DNA from: Pseudanabaena yagii GIHE-NHR1 | GTDB lineage: Bacteria; Cyanobacteriota; Cyanobacteriia; Pseudanabaenales; Pseudanabaenaceae | Reading direction: 5' to 3' | Assembly (NCBI RefSeq): GCF_012863495.1 | Contig: NZ_JAAVJL010000001.1 | Span: 744,001-808,000, forward strand | Length of the DNA stretch: 64,000 nt | In this document: piece after piece, positions 46,882 through 55,154 of the stretch | How the letters are laid out: the number at the start of each line of letters is the position of its first letter | Position numbering within the stretch: the first letter of the stretch is position 1 | The notes under the pieces: model-generated | What the model saw: the letters and a program-made list of their open reading frames with translations, nothing else | Told to the model about the DNA's origin: nothing | The model's database searches: none | Translations under genes and position numbers: made by a program

Positions 46882-48027
46882 CTAAGCCAACAATAGAGCT
46901 TCTGCTAGTTCCTTATCCATTTTTTCGGCACTGGCGATCGCATCGGTCATGATTTGGCGAGGACTAATGCCATTGTGATAAGCCGCTAACCAACGTTGTG
47001 CTTCGTTGCCCTGTTCAAGGATTTTCTTCAAGGGCGAGAGGAAACACCAAACACCCGAATCCTTTGCCCGCGATCGCAATTCTTCGTAGAGATTGGACAC
47101 CCACTCCCGTGCCGTAATCTCTTCCCCTGTCTGCCAATGAGTTAGCACAGCATCAAGACTATTGGTAGCTGCGGCGATTTCATTGCGATCGGCAATTTCC
47201 GCAAGTTCACTCGGCGTAAATTTACTAGAATTAGGTGCAAGTGGATCGAGAGATGAGCCAATTCCTGCTTCCAGAAACTGAGTGAGGCGCATTTCTAAAA
47301 GTGAAGTGATTGCTAATAGAGCCACAGGATCAATCACTAGATCGGAAATTCGTAATTCTAAGCGATTGAGGTTATAGGGGCGATTGTCACCATTGGGGCG
47401 CACCGATGACCAAAGATGACGCACATTTTGCATCGTTCCCAATTGCAATTGCTGTTCTGTCCATTCCACAAAATGATGATGATTACGGAAGAGGGGAACT
47501 TCCTTTGGTGTTTTGGGAAACATTTGCCAACGGGAAGAATGGAAACCAGTTGCTTTGCCATTGAGAAAAGGAGAAGCGGCGCTGAGAGCTAGATACAGGG
47601 GTGCTTCGAGACGAATGAGGCGACAGGCGGCAATTAACAGCTCTAAATCAGGAATCCCAACATTAATATGAATACTAGCAGTGACTACATCCGTACCATA
47701 GGTCTGCTCAATATAGGTGTGATAGGGATTATTAGGATCGGAGCGATAGAAATGATCGGTTCCCCCCAGAGCCAGCGTACTCCCCGGCATCAAAGTATAA
47801 TCGCCTAGCGATCGCAAATAGCTGCGTAGTTTTTGGCGTGGTTCCACCAAAGCCATCAGTAATGGCTCATATTTGAGAAAAGGTGGAGTGATGTATTCGA
47901 CATTGCGGCTATCGGGTTCGCGCACAAACCCATGCAGATTTGCCACGATGCGATCGCTAAAGCCAATCACATCCCCCGTTGGTGTAGAGGTATATATTTC
48001 TACTTCAAAGCCTTTAGATAAAAGCAC
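46882..48027 (-). CDS. gshA: Glutamate-cysteine ligase, cyanobacterial type
   Basis: First step of glutathione synthesis. The sequence FEVEIYTSTPTGDVIGFSDR, NVEYITPPF, MPGSTLALGG, ASIHINVGIPD and NLNRLELRISDLV are those of the cyanobacterial GshA family. I start at GTG 48027 (LLSKGFEVE...), which has AAGGA eight bases upstream; another GTG at 48084 adds 19 residues without a good ribosome site. About 381 residues. gshB is not in the window. Convergent with the ABC transporter gene. Confidence 0.9.
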   Translation of the reverse strand: MLLSKGFEVEIYTSTPTGDVIGFSDRIVANLHGFVREPDSRNVEYITPPFLKYEPLLMALVEPRQKLRSYLRSLGDYTLMPGSTLALGGTDHFYRSDPNNPYHTYIEQTYGTDVVTASIHINVGIPDLELLIAACRLIRLEAPLYLALSAASPFLNGKATGFHSSRWQMFPKTPKEVPLFRNHHHFVEWTEQQLQLGTMQNVRHLWSSVRPNGDNRPYNLNRLELRISDLVIDPVALLAITSLLEMRLTQFLEAGIGSSLDPLAPNSSKFTPSELAEIADRNEIAAATNSLDAVLTHWQTGEEITAREWVSNLYEELRSRAKDSGVWCFLSPLKKILEQGNEAQRWLAAYHNGISPRQIMTDAIASAEKMDKELAEALLLA

Positions 48028-48130
48028 GGGAGGTTTCCTTTTGCTATAGACACTATCTATTAGCGTACCCTGCAATGCGATCACTTTAAAGATGCCTTAG
48101 GGTATACAACTTTTGACATTACTTTGTGCT

Positions 48131-49330
48131 TTAACTTTTCATCAGTTCCTTCATCTGCTTGGCGGCTAGGGCATAGCCCCCATCAGCGCCATCCACAAAA
48201 TGCACTTGACGACCATCGCGTTCAAAAACTAAGCAGGTCATCAATGCGCGATCGGATATATGAAATCCATATACTAGTCGCCCCTCTTGAAATTTTTTCT
48301 CTAAATAATCAGTTAATTTTTGACGCTGTTTGGTTCTACCAGAAATAACCATCCGCAATACATCATCAAATTTTTTGAAGTCCGTGGCTTCCGAAACAAT
48401 CTGCTTGTAATCACCCCAATTAAAGTTTCCTGTCTTGATATTAAAAGTCATCAGCAGTAGTCCTAACAAATTAATCATGCGGATTTTCCATAGATATAAA
48501 GTTTGTTTGATCCACCCCTGAGAAGCTTCAAAAACTCTCGTTTCCGATAATAAATTTTTCCCTCGAAAAGCAAGTTGTAGATTCTCTGTCACAACAGGAT
48601 GACATTCTGTACCTTGCCCATAGATGCGATCGATCTGGTTAATTACTTCACGATAGAGATTGTCGATTTGTGTCTGGCTTGGTGCAGTCACTTGCACAAT
48701 TAAACTCAAAATCTCTTCGTGGCGGGTGGGGATATCTTGCCATCGGCATTCTAAACCAGAGAAATCGGCGATCGCATATTTATGATTCAGCTTAGGGCTG
48801 TATAAATCTGTTGTTGCCTTGTCCTTAACTAGTCTTGTGGCATAACTAATACCGCCACCTCTAATGATCGCTTGGGTATAGTTATCTGAGATTCGCAACT
48901 TAGCAATTTTGACATCATAGCTTGAGGTAATTACTTCCAATGGAACAATGCCAGTGCGTAGGATCAGGTTAAATTCCTCGGAAGCCATTTTTTGAACTGC
49001 TAATAAGGCACGTTCAGCATCGGGAATAAATTTGGGAGGTATCATAAGCGAAGCTCCATCACCACCAAATACAAAAGGAATCTCTAAGTCTCCAACTAGG
49101 TTCAAAATAACAATAATCGAGCAAGCTCCTAAAAGATTGACATCCTTATATCTTCCTGCTTCGATCGCTTTTGTGGAGTCGGCAATATCGGTAATAATTA
49201 CTGCCCAGTCTTTAGGAACCGCATAAAAATTTTCACTATGAGTAATATCTACAAAATTTTCAAGCACAGGTAGATTCGCATAAAAGTCTTCATTATCAGT
49301 ATTCTGTTGTTGAGAGCCTTGAATACTCAT
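48131..49330 (-). CDS. DUF3095 protein with cyclase-like N-terminal region
   Basis: About 399 residues from ATG 49330. The N-terminal half has VIITDIADSTKAIEAGRYKD and FVFGGDGASLMIPP, which read like a class III nucleotide cyclase core (metal Asp in ITDIxxST and the GGD). The second half (ASQGWIKQTLYLWKIRMINL onward) is specific to DUF3095. Whether it makes a cyclic nucleotide is untested; key substrate residues cannot be judged by eye. Marks the left edge of the accessory region. Confidence 0.85.
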   Translation of the reverse strand: MSIQGSQQQNTDNEDFYANLPVLENFVDITHSENFYAVPKDWAVIITDIADSTKAIEAGRYKDVNLLGACSIIVILNLVGDLEIPFVFGGDGASLMIPPKFIPDAERALLAVQKMASEEFNLILRTGIVPLEVITSSYDVKIAKLRISDNYTQAIIRGGGISYATRLVKDKATTDLYSPKLNHKYAIADFSGLECRWQDIPTRHEEILSLIVQVTAPSQTQIDNLYREVINQIDRIYGQGTECHPVVTENLQLAFRGKNLLSETRVFEASQGWIKQTLYLWKIRMINLLGLLLMTFNIKTGNFNWGDYKQIVSEATDFKKFDDVLRMVISGRTKQRQKLTDYLEKKFQEGRLVYGFHISDRALMTCLVFERDGRQVHFVDGADGGYALAAKQMKELMKS

Positions 49331-49459
49331 ATCTGTAATCCTAAATGCGAAGGGCGATTCAGTTGATTTTATCAATAAAAATATGGGTAAAAGTAACCGC
49401 CACTTGGCGGCTGTTTACGCTCCTTCCACAACAGTGCTTAAAAAGCGCTATGAAGTACG

Positions 49460-49528
49460 GGATTGTTGCCCCGCCTTCGGTGGGGCAACAATCCTTTGTA
49501 TCTCGCTTGATTGAAAAGCGCTATATAC
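49460..49528. repeat. Hairpin repeat element, family shared with 14947
   Basis: Stem 49460-49475/49479-49494 (one G-T pair, loop TTC), followed by a tail GCTTGATTGAAAAGCGCTAT. Compare 14947-15012. Confidence 0.7.
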
Positions 49529-49612
49529 TAAATGCTAAGGTATCGCCTTCAGCACGAGACCTTAGCACTACCCAAAACATTTCGGCTTTACGTTAATCTT
49601 TGAGGTGTCACT

Positions 49613-50221
49613 ATGACCCAAGCCCTAAGTCGTCCCATTACATCTAGCGAACAAGATCACGATCAACACCTTATCTATTCAGGTATCACTTGGGAGCAGT
49701 TTAAGCTCATCCAAGCAGGTTTTGCTGATTCCAATAGAGTAAGGCTTTTTTATTATCAAGATACTATCGAAATTCTCATGCCAGGATACACCCACGAATT
49801 CTATAAAACAATTATTGGTTTCCTGATCGAACTTTTTTGTTTAGAAAATAATATCGAGTTTGAGCCAACAGGTTCAATGACTCAACAGCGCGAGGGGGAA
49901 GTTTCGGTTGAACCAGATGAATCGTACTGTTTTGGAACATCAAAGCCCACTCCTGACTTGGTAATAGAAGTTGTTTTTACTAGTGGCAGTCCTAAGAAGT
50001 TACAACGTTATCAAGCTTTAGAGATTCCTGAAGTATGGTTTTGGCAAGATGGCATATTTAGTCTCTATCGTTTACGCGATCGCACCTATGAAGTGATTTC
50101 CCAGAGCGAGATTCCAGAGCTTGTAGATTTAGATATAGAGTTATTAACTCGCTGTGTCACAATGGCACAAACTTCTCGCTTAGAAGCAGCAAATGCTTTT
50201 CGTAATGCTCTCAAAAAGTAA
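49613..50221 (+). CDS. Uma2-family (DUF820) putative restriction-type endonuclease
   Basis: 202 residues. PD-(D/E)xK fold with FEPTGSMTQQ, EPDESYCFG, PDLVIEVVFTSGSPKKLQRY and IPEVWFWQDG, the standard Uma2 pattern with active-site Asp, Glu and Lys present. Dozens of copies occur in many cyanobacteria; role unknown, linked to mobile elements. ATG 49613 with GAGGTG upstream. Confidence 0.93.
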   Translation: MTQALSRPITSSEQDHDQHLIYSGITWEQFKLIQAGFADSNRVRLFYYQDTIEILMPGYTHEFYKTIIGFLIELFCLENNIEFEPTGSMTQQREGEVSVEPDESYCFGTSKPTPDLVIEVVFTSGSPKKLQRYQALEIPEVWFWQDGIFSLYRLRDRTYEVISQSEIPELVDLDIELLTRCVTMAQTSRLEAANAFRNALKK

Positions 50222-50261
50222 AGAACACTGAATTTTATAATAGGTGTAAGCACTCCAAAGA

Positions 50262-50290
50262 GATCGCGCCATCACCAATAAATTTTCTGC
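50262..50290 (+). repeat. Direct repeat unit, left copy
   Basis: GATCGCGCCATCACCAATAA then ATTT; repeated at 52132. The pair brackets the toxin-antitoxin locus and the IS element. Confidence 0.6.
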
Positions 50291-50383
50291 TTGCTAAGGT
50301 AAGAAAACCTACAAAAGATCGGCGATCGCACTATATTCCTAAGTATGTTAGCTTTATATGTAATTTTGAACTGAGGTTAAGCC

Positions 50384-50671
50384 ATGTTAACTACAGAGAC
50401 TTCTAAACAAATAAATGTTAGACAGGCGTTAATCCAAGAAATTGATCAGACTTCAGATTATCTTTTAAGCGAAGTTCTAGACTTTCTTTTGTTTATTAGA
50501 GCTAAACATTCGCCAGTACAGATGGAAATACAAACAGATGTTGGTGAATTAGTAGAAGATTATGATGATCCTCAAGAAAAAATCTTAGAGGATCTGCGTC
50601 AGTCTTTAGAAGATGCTAAAGCAGGTCGAGTTCACGATATTTCTGAACTTTGGGATGGCATTGATGTCTAG
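50384..50671 (+). CDS. Type II antitoxin
   Basis: 95 residues, acidic. N-terminal helix-rich segment (LIQEIDQTSDYLLSEVLDFL, LFIRAK) like DUF2281-type antitoxins; the C-terminus EDLRQSLEDAKAGRVHDISE LWDGID resembles tails that wrap a RelE/ParE toxin. The stop TAG overlaps the original toxin start ATG 50664 (ATGTCTAG), the usual coupling of type II pairs. The antitoxin itself is intact while the toxin is broken. Confidence 0.8.
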   Translation: MLTTETSKQINVRQALIQEIDQTSDYLLSEVLDFLLFIRAKHSPVQMEIQTDVGELVEDYDDPQEKILEDLRQSLEDAKAGRVHDISELWDGIDV

Positions 50672-50685
50672 TAATGATTCCAAAT

Positions 50686-51740
50686 GGCTTTGTTGCATGA
50701 ATAAAAAGAAGCCAAAAGATGGAGGATCTTAGAAAATTAACGAACAACAGGAGAGGAGAGAGGTTTAGCCAGTTGAATCATGCGATTAAGAGCAGCACAT
50801 TTGATGAACAACTCAACCGCCTGATTGTCAAATTTACGAGAACATAAAGTAGCACCAAAGATTTTTTTGAAACGAAACATCGTAGTTTCTGCCAAAGAGC
50901 GCCGATGATAACCTGAGTCACGTTTCCATTTTTTACGCCCATGTTTACGGATATAACGGAGATTTTGGTCACGCGGATGTGGTGGAGCATTGGTATTGCC
51001 ATGCTGCCAGATTTTGGCATCTTTGCGCGGAGGAATCACGGCTTTAGCACCATGTTGGGCAATCTCGTCATAACAATGACGATGGTCATAAGCTCCATCT
51101 GCGGAAACTTGAGCAATTTCAGCATCAATCGCATCGAGAATATCGGCGAGTACTTCTCCATCGTGGCAATCATTCGTGGTGACGACCGCAGCCAGTATTT
51201 CTCCTGTTGATTCATCGGCTCCTAGGTGTAATTTGCGCCATGTCCGTCTCTTACTAATTCCATGCTGCCGTGTTTTCCATTCCCCTTCGCCGTATACTTT
51301 GATCCCTGTCGAATCAACTACTACATGCACTGCTCCCTGTTTCGGGATTACTGGTAAGGTCACACTTAAACTTGCTGTCCGTCTTGACACGGTGCTGTGG
51401 TCTGGTACTGGTAAATCTATTCCCATCAAGGCAAATATTGACTCTAACAGTCCTTGCGTTTGTCTTCCTGCTTGCTGATATACCGCTTTGACCGTGATAA
51501 ATGTCGCTATTGCTATATCACTGTAATCTTTGGAAGCTCCCCGTTTGCCACTTAATGTTTGATTTAACCATCCTTCAATTACTTCTTCGCTCATCCAAAA
51601 AGTCAGGCTTCCTCTTTGTTTTAGCCCTGCGTTATACTCTGTCCAGTTGCGGATCTCATGTTTCTGTGTCATTTGCTGGGACTCCATCTCCTGATTTTTA
51701 TCTAATTTACCTTCTCTTCCCCTTTTTATGCAACAACGCC
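50686..51740 (-). mobile_element. IS5-family (IS903-group-like) insertion sequence
   Basis: 1055 bp. Terminal inverted repeats GGCTTTGTTGCAT (left) and GGCGTTGTTGCAT (right, reverse strand), 12 of 13 identical. Flanked by a perfect 9-bp target duplication ATTCCAAAT at 50677-50685 and 51741-51749. Length, ends and 9-bp duplication fit the IS903 group. The perfect duplication suggests recent insertion. Confidence 0.93.
50737..51672 (-). CDS. IS5-family transposase
   Basis: 311 residues from ATG 51672 (MTQKHEIRNWTEYNAGLKQR); GGAG lies nine bases upstream. DDE residues in VVVDSTGIKVYG, SADGAYDHRHC and SLAETTMFRFK are intact. An upstream in-frame extension to 51747 would run past the IS end and is not used. 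Looks complete and active. Confidence 0.93.
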   Translation of the reverse strand: MTQKHEIRNWTEYNAGLKQRGSLTFWMSEEVIEGWLNQTLSGKRGASKDYSDIAIATFITVKAVYQQAGRQTQGLLESIFALMGIDLPVPDHSTVSRRTASLSVTLPVIPKQGAVHVVVDSTGIKVYGEGEWKTRQHGISKRRTWRKLHLGADESTGEILAAVVTTNDCHDGEVLADILDAIDAEIAQVSADGAYDHRHCYDEIAQHGAKAVIPPRKDAKIWQHGNTNAPPHPRDQNLRYIRKHGRKKWKRDSGYHRRSLAETTMFRFKKIFGATLCSRKFDNQAVELFIKCAALNRMIQLAKPLSSPVVR

Positions 51741-52080
51741 ATTCCAAATTGAAGATTCAGTTTACGGATGTTTTTAAGCGTCAAGTTCGAGATTTCGCAA
51801 AGCGCTATAGACGGATTAAATTAGATCTTCAACCAGTTTTAGATCAACTCCAAAGTGGTGACTTAGTTGGCGATCAAGTTCAAGGTACTGGATATACAGT
51901 GTTTAAAGTTCGCATTAAAAATAGTGATATTCAGAAAGGTAAAAGTAGTGTGGCTATAGGTTAATTTACTATATTAAAACCTCTGAGAATATTTTATGTG
52001 TTTTGATTTACTCAAAATCTGATGAAGACAATGTAACGTCATTGGAAATCAAGAAAATTATTCAAGAATTTTATGATTAA

Positions 52081-52309
52081 CATCTAGAATTACAATGATT
52101 TACTGCCAATTCCTCACCCAAATTAGATAATGATCGCGCCATCACCAATAAATTTATTGCTCGCTAAAGCCACCAATTTCATTCAAAATTAGGTGCATTA
52201 AATTTCAGTAATGCATCCTATAAGCTCGGCGATCACACTAGCCGCAAAATGACTGTATAACTTGGTGATTCAACTCCTTCAGTGATTAGGAAACGTTGTA
52301 ATCTGTTTT
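52081..52309. other. Intergenic stretch after the toxin remnant
   Basis: Contains the right copy of the GATCGCGCCATCACCAATAA direct repeat at 52132-52158. No gene. Confidence 0.5.
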
Positions 52310-54151
52310 TTACTTCCATGTTTTAGAGAGTCCATCAACGAATTCCCAATACCTCTTATTTGCATTTATTACTATTAAATTTTGTCTTGTTCTTGTCATT
52401 GCAGTGTAAACAATTTGGTCGTAGACATCATCACTTTCATAGTAGTTTTCAGGTATGTATAAGATCACATTTAAAACTTCCCAACCCTTAAAGCTATGAA
52501 TTGTAGAAATTTTCAATCTACTGTCACCCATCCAAAATGCTTTTTTGTGTCTATGGTGTCGCTCTTCATCCTCATTTTCAAATACATGATTTACTTCCAT
52601 ATTTTTGGTTGTCTCAAAAAACTTTACACATTTAAGTCCAAAGTTTTTGTTCGGAAGTAAAATAACTGTATCTGAAACGTGTTTTGACGTTCCTTTCTCT
52701 TTAATTATTTCAAATCCTTCATTTACTTTGCTTAACCATTCTTTTTCTTCGATATTCCACCATACAGAATGCTCAATGTACTGATTGAAGAGATTTGAGC
52801 GTTCAACCTCACCAAATTTTACGTCTCTATTTAAGTTAAATTTTTCGCTAAACTCTTTCGTAATACCTGCAATTCTTTCAGGTAATCTAACGATAGTTCT
52901 TAATTCTATCCAATCACCAAATTTTTCAACGCCAGCACGTCTTTTATCTAACCATTCTGTTTTACGGCTGTAAATGTTTTGCTTTTTATCACATACAACA
53001 ACCACCTCATCTCTGTCAGTTAGAAAATGACGAAGCATAGTGTACCATTCGATATAGTAGTCTTGTCCTTCGTCAATCAAGATTGCATCATACTTCTCGT
53101 ATTTCTTTCCTTTAATCACTTCAAGAACTTTATTGGGGACTATTTCTCTGAAAACCGTTTCATCATCTCCATTTTGATTCGGCCAGTTTTCGCCAAATTC
53201 ATTCAATATGTCTTTACAAAATCCATGAAAATGACTAAAAGTGAACCTATCCCAACGGAATTCAAACGGGCTTCTTTGCACCATATCCTTTATGTAATGC
53301 CACAAAGTAATGTTAAAAGAGAGTATTAAAACTCTGTAACCTTGTGAAGCAAGTTTGCCAGCTCTATAAGCCAACACTTGTGTTTTCCCACTGCCCGCAA
53401 CACCTCTAACTCTAAAATGACCCTTTTGAGGCTCTGCAAATTTCTCTTGATGAATATTTAATGTAAGTTCAAGACATTGTTCGATAGAATGCAAAGGTGG
53501 GTACAACCAAAATAAAATTTCTTTATTCCACGCTTTTTTCCAATAATAGCTCTGTGGCAAATAGCTATAAGGGACTATTTTCCTTAAATTGGAAGCTGTC
53601 AATAAGTCTATTCCAAATACGGGAAAATATTTATAGTCTTTTTTTTGAGTTCTAAATAAATCTTGCGCTTGCTCTGTAGTTGCTTTGTGGCAATAGATCG
53701 ATGTTTTTATAAGTGCATATCTTTTATCATTTTTGTCAATCTCTTCTCCTATCTGTGGGATAAGCTGACCAGTCAATTTCTCTTTGTAATAATCAACTTG
53801 TTTGACAGGAGATTTTTCAGGATAACTGCCTTTGCTATTTGTAAAGTAAAAATCCCATTTACCTGTACTGTTTTCTCTAAAAGAATAATTGTTTAGATTC
53901 CAGTCTTTAACTTCTATGATTTGAACGCCAACATTAGGATTAAAAATAATAATATCAGGTCGGCTGCCATTTAAAAAAGGCTGGACAAAAATCAACCAAC
54001 CGTTGTATTGAGTTAAGTCACCACCATCTTTAAACACTTCGTCTTTCTTTAAAGTGTTGTCTAAAAATTTTAATAGATGTAATTCCCCTTCAGTTAAAGG
54101 TTGCTTAAAATTTTCGATATGATCCAAAGATGGAATTACTCTGTTAAACAT
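52310..54151 (-). CDS. NERD nuclease-SF1 (UvrD-like) helicase fusion
   Basis: 613 residues. N-terminal NERD domain (about 20-125) with a complete PD-(D/E)xK set: Glu23 (EGELHLLKFL), Asp66 (SRPDIIIF), Glu80 and Lys82 (IIEVKDW). Then a superfamily 1 helicase: Walker A GVAGSGKTQ (250-258), Walker B ILIDEGQDYY (357-366), IRR-like motif IVRLPERIAG, KISTIHSFKGWE and motif VI YTAMTRTRQNL. A DNA-degrading/unwinding machine of the kind seen in phage-defence loci. AT-rich, no HIP1. Lies upstream-to-downstream with the small membrane protein gene at 54234 on the same strand. Confidence 0.85.
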   Translation of the reverse strand: MFNRVIPSLDHIENFKQPLTEGELHLLKFLDNTLKKDEVFKDGGDLTQYNGWLIFVQPFLNGSRPDIIIFNPNVGVQIIEVKDWNLNNYSFRENSTGKWDFYFTNSKGSYPEKSPVKQVDYYKEKLTGQLIPQIGEEIDKNDKRYALIKTSIYCHKATTEQAQDLFRTQKKDYKYFPVFGIDLLTASNLRKIVPYSYLPQSYYWKKAWNKEILFWLYPPLHSIEQCLELTLNIHQEKFAEPQKGHFRVRGVAGSGKTQVLAYRAGKLASQGYRVLILSFNITLWHYIKDMVQRSPFEFRWDRFTFSHFHGFCKDILNEFGENWPNQNGDDETVFREIVPNKVLEVIKGKKYEKYDAILIDEGQDYYIEWYTMLRHFLTDRDEVVVVCDKKQNIYSRKTEWLDKRRAGVEKFGDWIELRTIVRLPERIAGITKEFSEKFNLNRDVKFGEVERSNLFNQYIEHSVWWNIEEKEWLSKVNEGFEIIKEKGTSKHVSDTVILLPNKNFGLKCVKFFETTKNMEVNHVFENEDEERHHRHKKAFWMGDSRLKISTIHSFKGWEVLNVILYIPENYYESDDVYDQIVYTAMTRTRQNLIVINANKRYWEFVDGLSKTWK

Positions 54152-54233
54152 CAGTATTATAAAATAGAATGCATTTGCATATCAGGACTCTTCCAAGATG
54201 CATATCAAAATCAGAAAAATCTAATTGATATTA

Positions 54234-54449
54234 TTATTTTTTATTATCTTTCTTGATAGCGTCCCCTGCACTATCTGTAAACCAACTTGCGGCGGCTCCT
54301 ATAAGCCCCATTCCTACTACACCAGCTATCCCAATCGGGGCAATCAAAGCGACTCCAACTACTCCTGCACTAACAACGGCAGCTTTGACAACTTTTTCAG
54401 GAGTAATATTTGTAAACTCGTTTTTGCCGTCTTGATTATCTTGTGACAT
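54234..54449 (-). CDS. Small glycine-rich membrane protein
   Basis: 71 residues from ATG 54449, with AAGGA seven bases upstream (an in-frame TTG-type extension to 54494 is rejected). Charged N-terminus (SQDNQDGKNEFTNITPEKVV), then an Ala/Gly/Val helix pair (AAVVSAGVVGVALIAPIGIA, GVVGMGLIGAAASWF) with glycine-zipper spacing, and a Lys-rich tail. Could insert in the membrane as one or two helices. First gene before the NERD-helicase (82 bp gap, same strand), so probably cotranscribed. Family unknown. Confidence 0.65.
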   Translation of the reverse strand: MSQDNQDGKNEFTNITPEKVVKAAVVSAGVVGVALIAPIGIAGVVGMGLIGAAASWFTDSAGDAIKKDNKK

Positions 54450-54517
54450 GAGCTTTTCCTTACTTAGATTAAATTTATTTGTATATAAAAGCATATTAGA
54501 TGAATTTATAAAGACTT

Positions 54518-54588
54518 AAAAGCGGAAAAAGACGGATCGCTGAAAATTTAATTTAAGACGAAAAAAAGCGGATAAAGACGGTTATAAT
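54518..54588 (+). promoter_or_regulatory. Paired operator-like repeats over a -10 box
   Basis: AAAAGCGGAAAAAGACGG (54518-54535) and AAAAGCGGATAAAGACGG (54564-54581) differ at one base. The second abuts TATAAT (54583-54588), a consensus -10 for the gene at 54618. Weaker AAGAC words at 54511 and 54555 extend the array. Located between divergent genes, so it could control both. Confidence 0.65.
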
Positions 54589-54617
54589 CGGGCTTGTGGA
54601 TTTATGACTTTGTAAGT

Positions 54618-55127
54618 ATGGACGTTAAAGAATTGCTGAATTTTGTTGATGAGAGTATGTTTGCGAAGACGGGGAAAAGGCTTAATGATTTACAAAGAAA
54701 AGTGATTGAGGGGGCGCTAAATCACCAAAAATATGTGGATATAGCCGAATCTTTTGAAAGGAGTGAAGGTCATGTTAAAGATACTGGTTATGAGCTTCTA
54801 CAAATGCTTTCAGAGGTTTTTGAAGAACCAGTTAAAAAAGGGAACCTTAAATCTGTTTTAGAAAGACAGAGAGATATCAATTTTAATATTAGTGATGGAA
54901 ATAATGGAAGTATTGCTAATGTTATAAATTGTGTTAATTTTAATAGCGATCGTACTAAACCAAAAACAGATAAAGTTCCATTAGAACAGTCTGATCCTCA
55001 ACAGAACAAGCAAATATCCAAAATCAAAAAATTGCAAGATCTTGGCTTAACCAATGATGAAATTTCCGAATTGTTAGAGATCCCTTTGGAATTAATTACA
55101 GGTACAAATTTAGAAGAATCTGCTTAA
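54618..55127 (+). CDS. Solo HTH protein resembling the N-terminal domain of cyanobacterial vWA-MoxR-associated/NB-ARC proteins
   Basis: 169 residues from ATG 54618. Residues 1-85 (MDVKELLNFVDESMFAKTGK, RLNDLQRKVIEGALNHQKYV, DIAESFERSEGHVKDTGYEL) match the HTH that, as I recall, sits at the N-terminus of large cyanobacterial vMAP/NB-ARC/WD40 conflict proteins; here it stands without an effector. A polar linker leads to a C-terminal helix pair (KIKKLQDLGLTNDEISELLE) like a UBA or HTH tail. Divergent from the NERD operon with repeats in its promoter; likely its regulator or adaptor (inference). Confidence 0.7.
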   Translation: MDVKELLNFVDESMFAKTGKRLNDLQRKVIEGALNHQKYVDIAESFERSEGHVKDTGYELLQMLSEVFEEPVKKGNLKSVLERQRDINFNISDGNNGSIANVINCVNFNSDRTKPKTDKVPLEQSDPQQNKQISKIKKLQDLGLTNDEISELLEIPLELITGTNLEESA

Positions 55128-55154
55128 TCAGTAAACAGATTTGCCAAATACTTG

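Larger units (their letters stand above)
50664..52080 (+). pseudogene. RelE/ParE-family toxin, interrupted by IS element and frameshifted
   Basis: The original gene began at ATG 50664 inside the antitoxin stop: MSSNDSKLK. After five codons it is split by the IS element (50686-51740). It resumes as KLKIQFTDVFKRQVRDFAKR, then LQPVLDQLQSGDLVGDQVQG, the RelE/ParE pattern. At about 51948-51950 an extra GT shifts the frame to a stop at 51962. Removing it restores GYRLIYYIKTSENILCVLIY and a natural end at TAA 52078. An ATG in the IS end (51728) could start a 78-residue remnant. Two lesions make activity unlikely. Confidence 0.85.

Noticed and set aside
51728-51964. 78-codon frame as an intact toxin gene
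   Set aside because: Its ATG belongs to the IS end, and the C-terminal third is lost by a frameshift; treated as part of the pseudogene.
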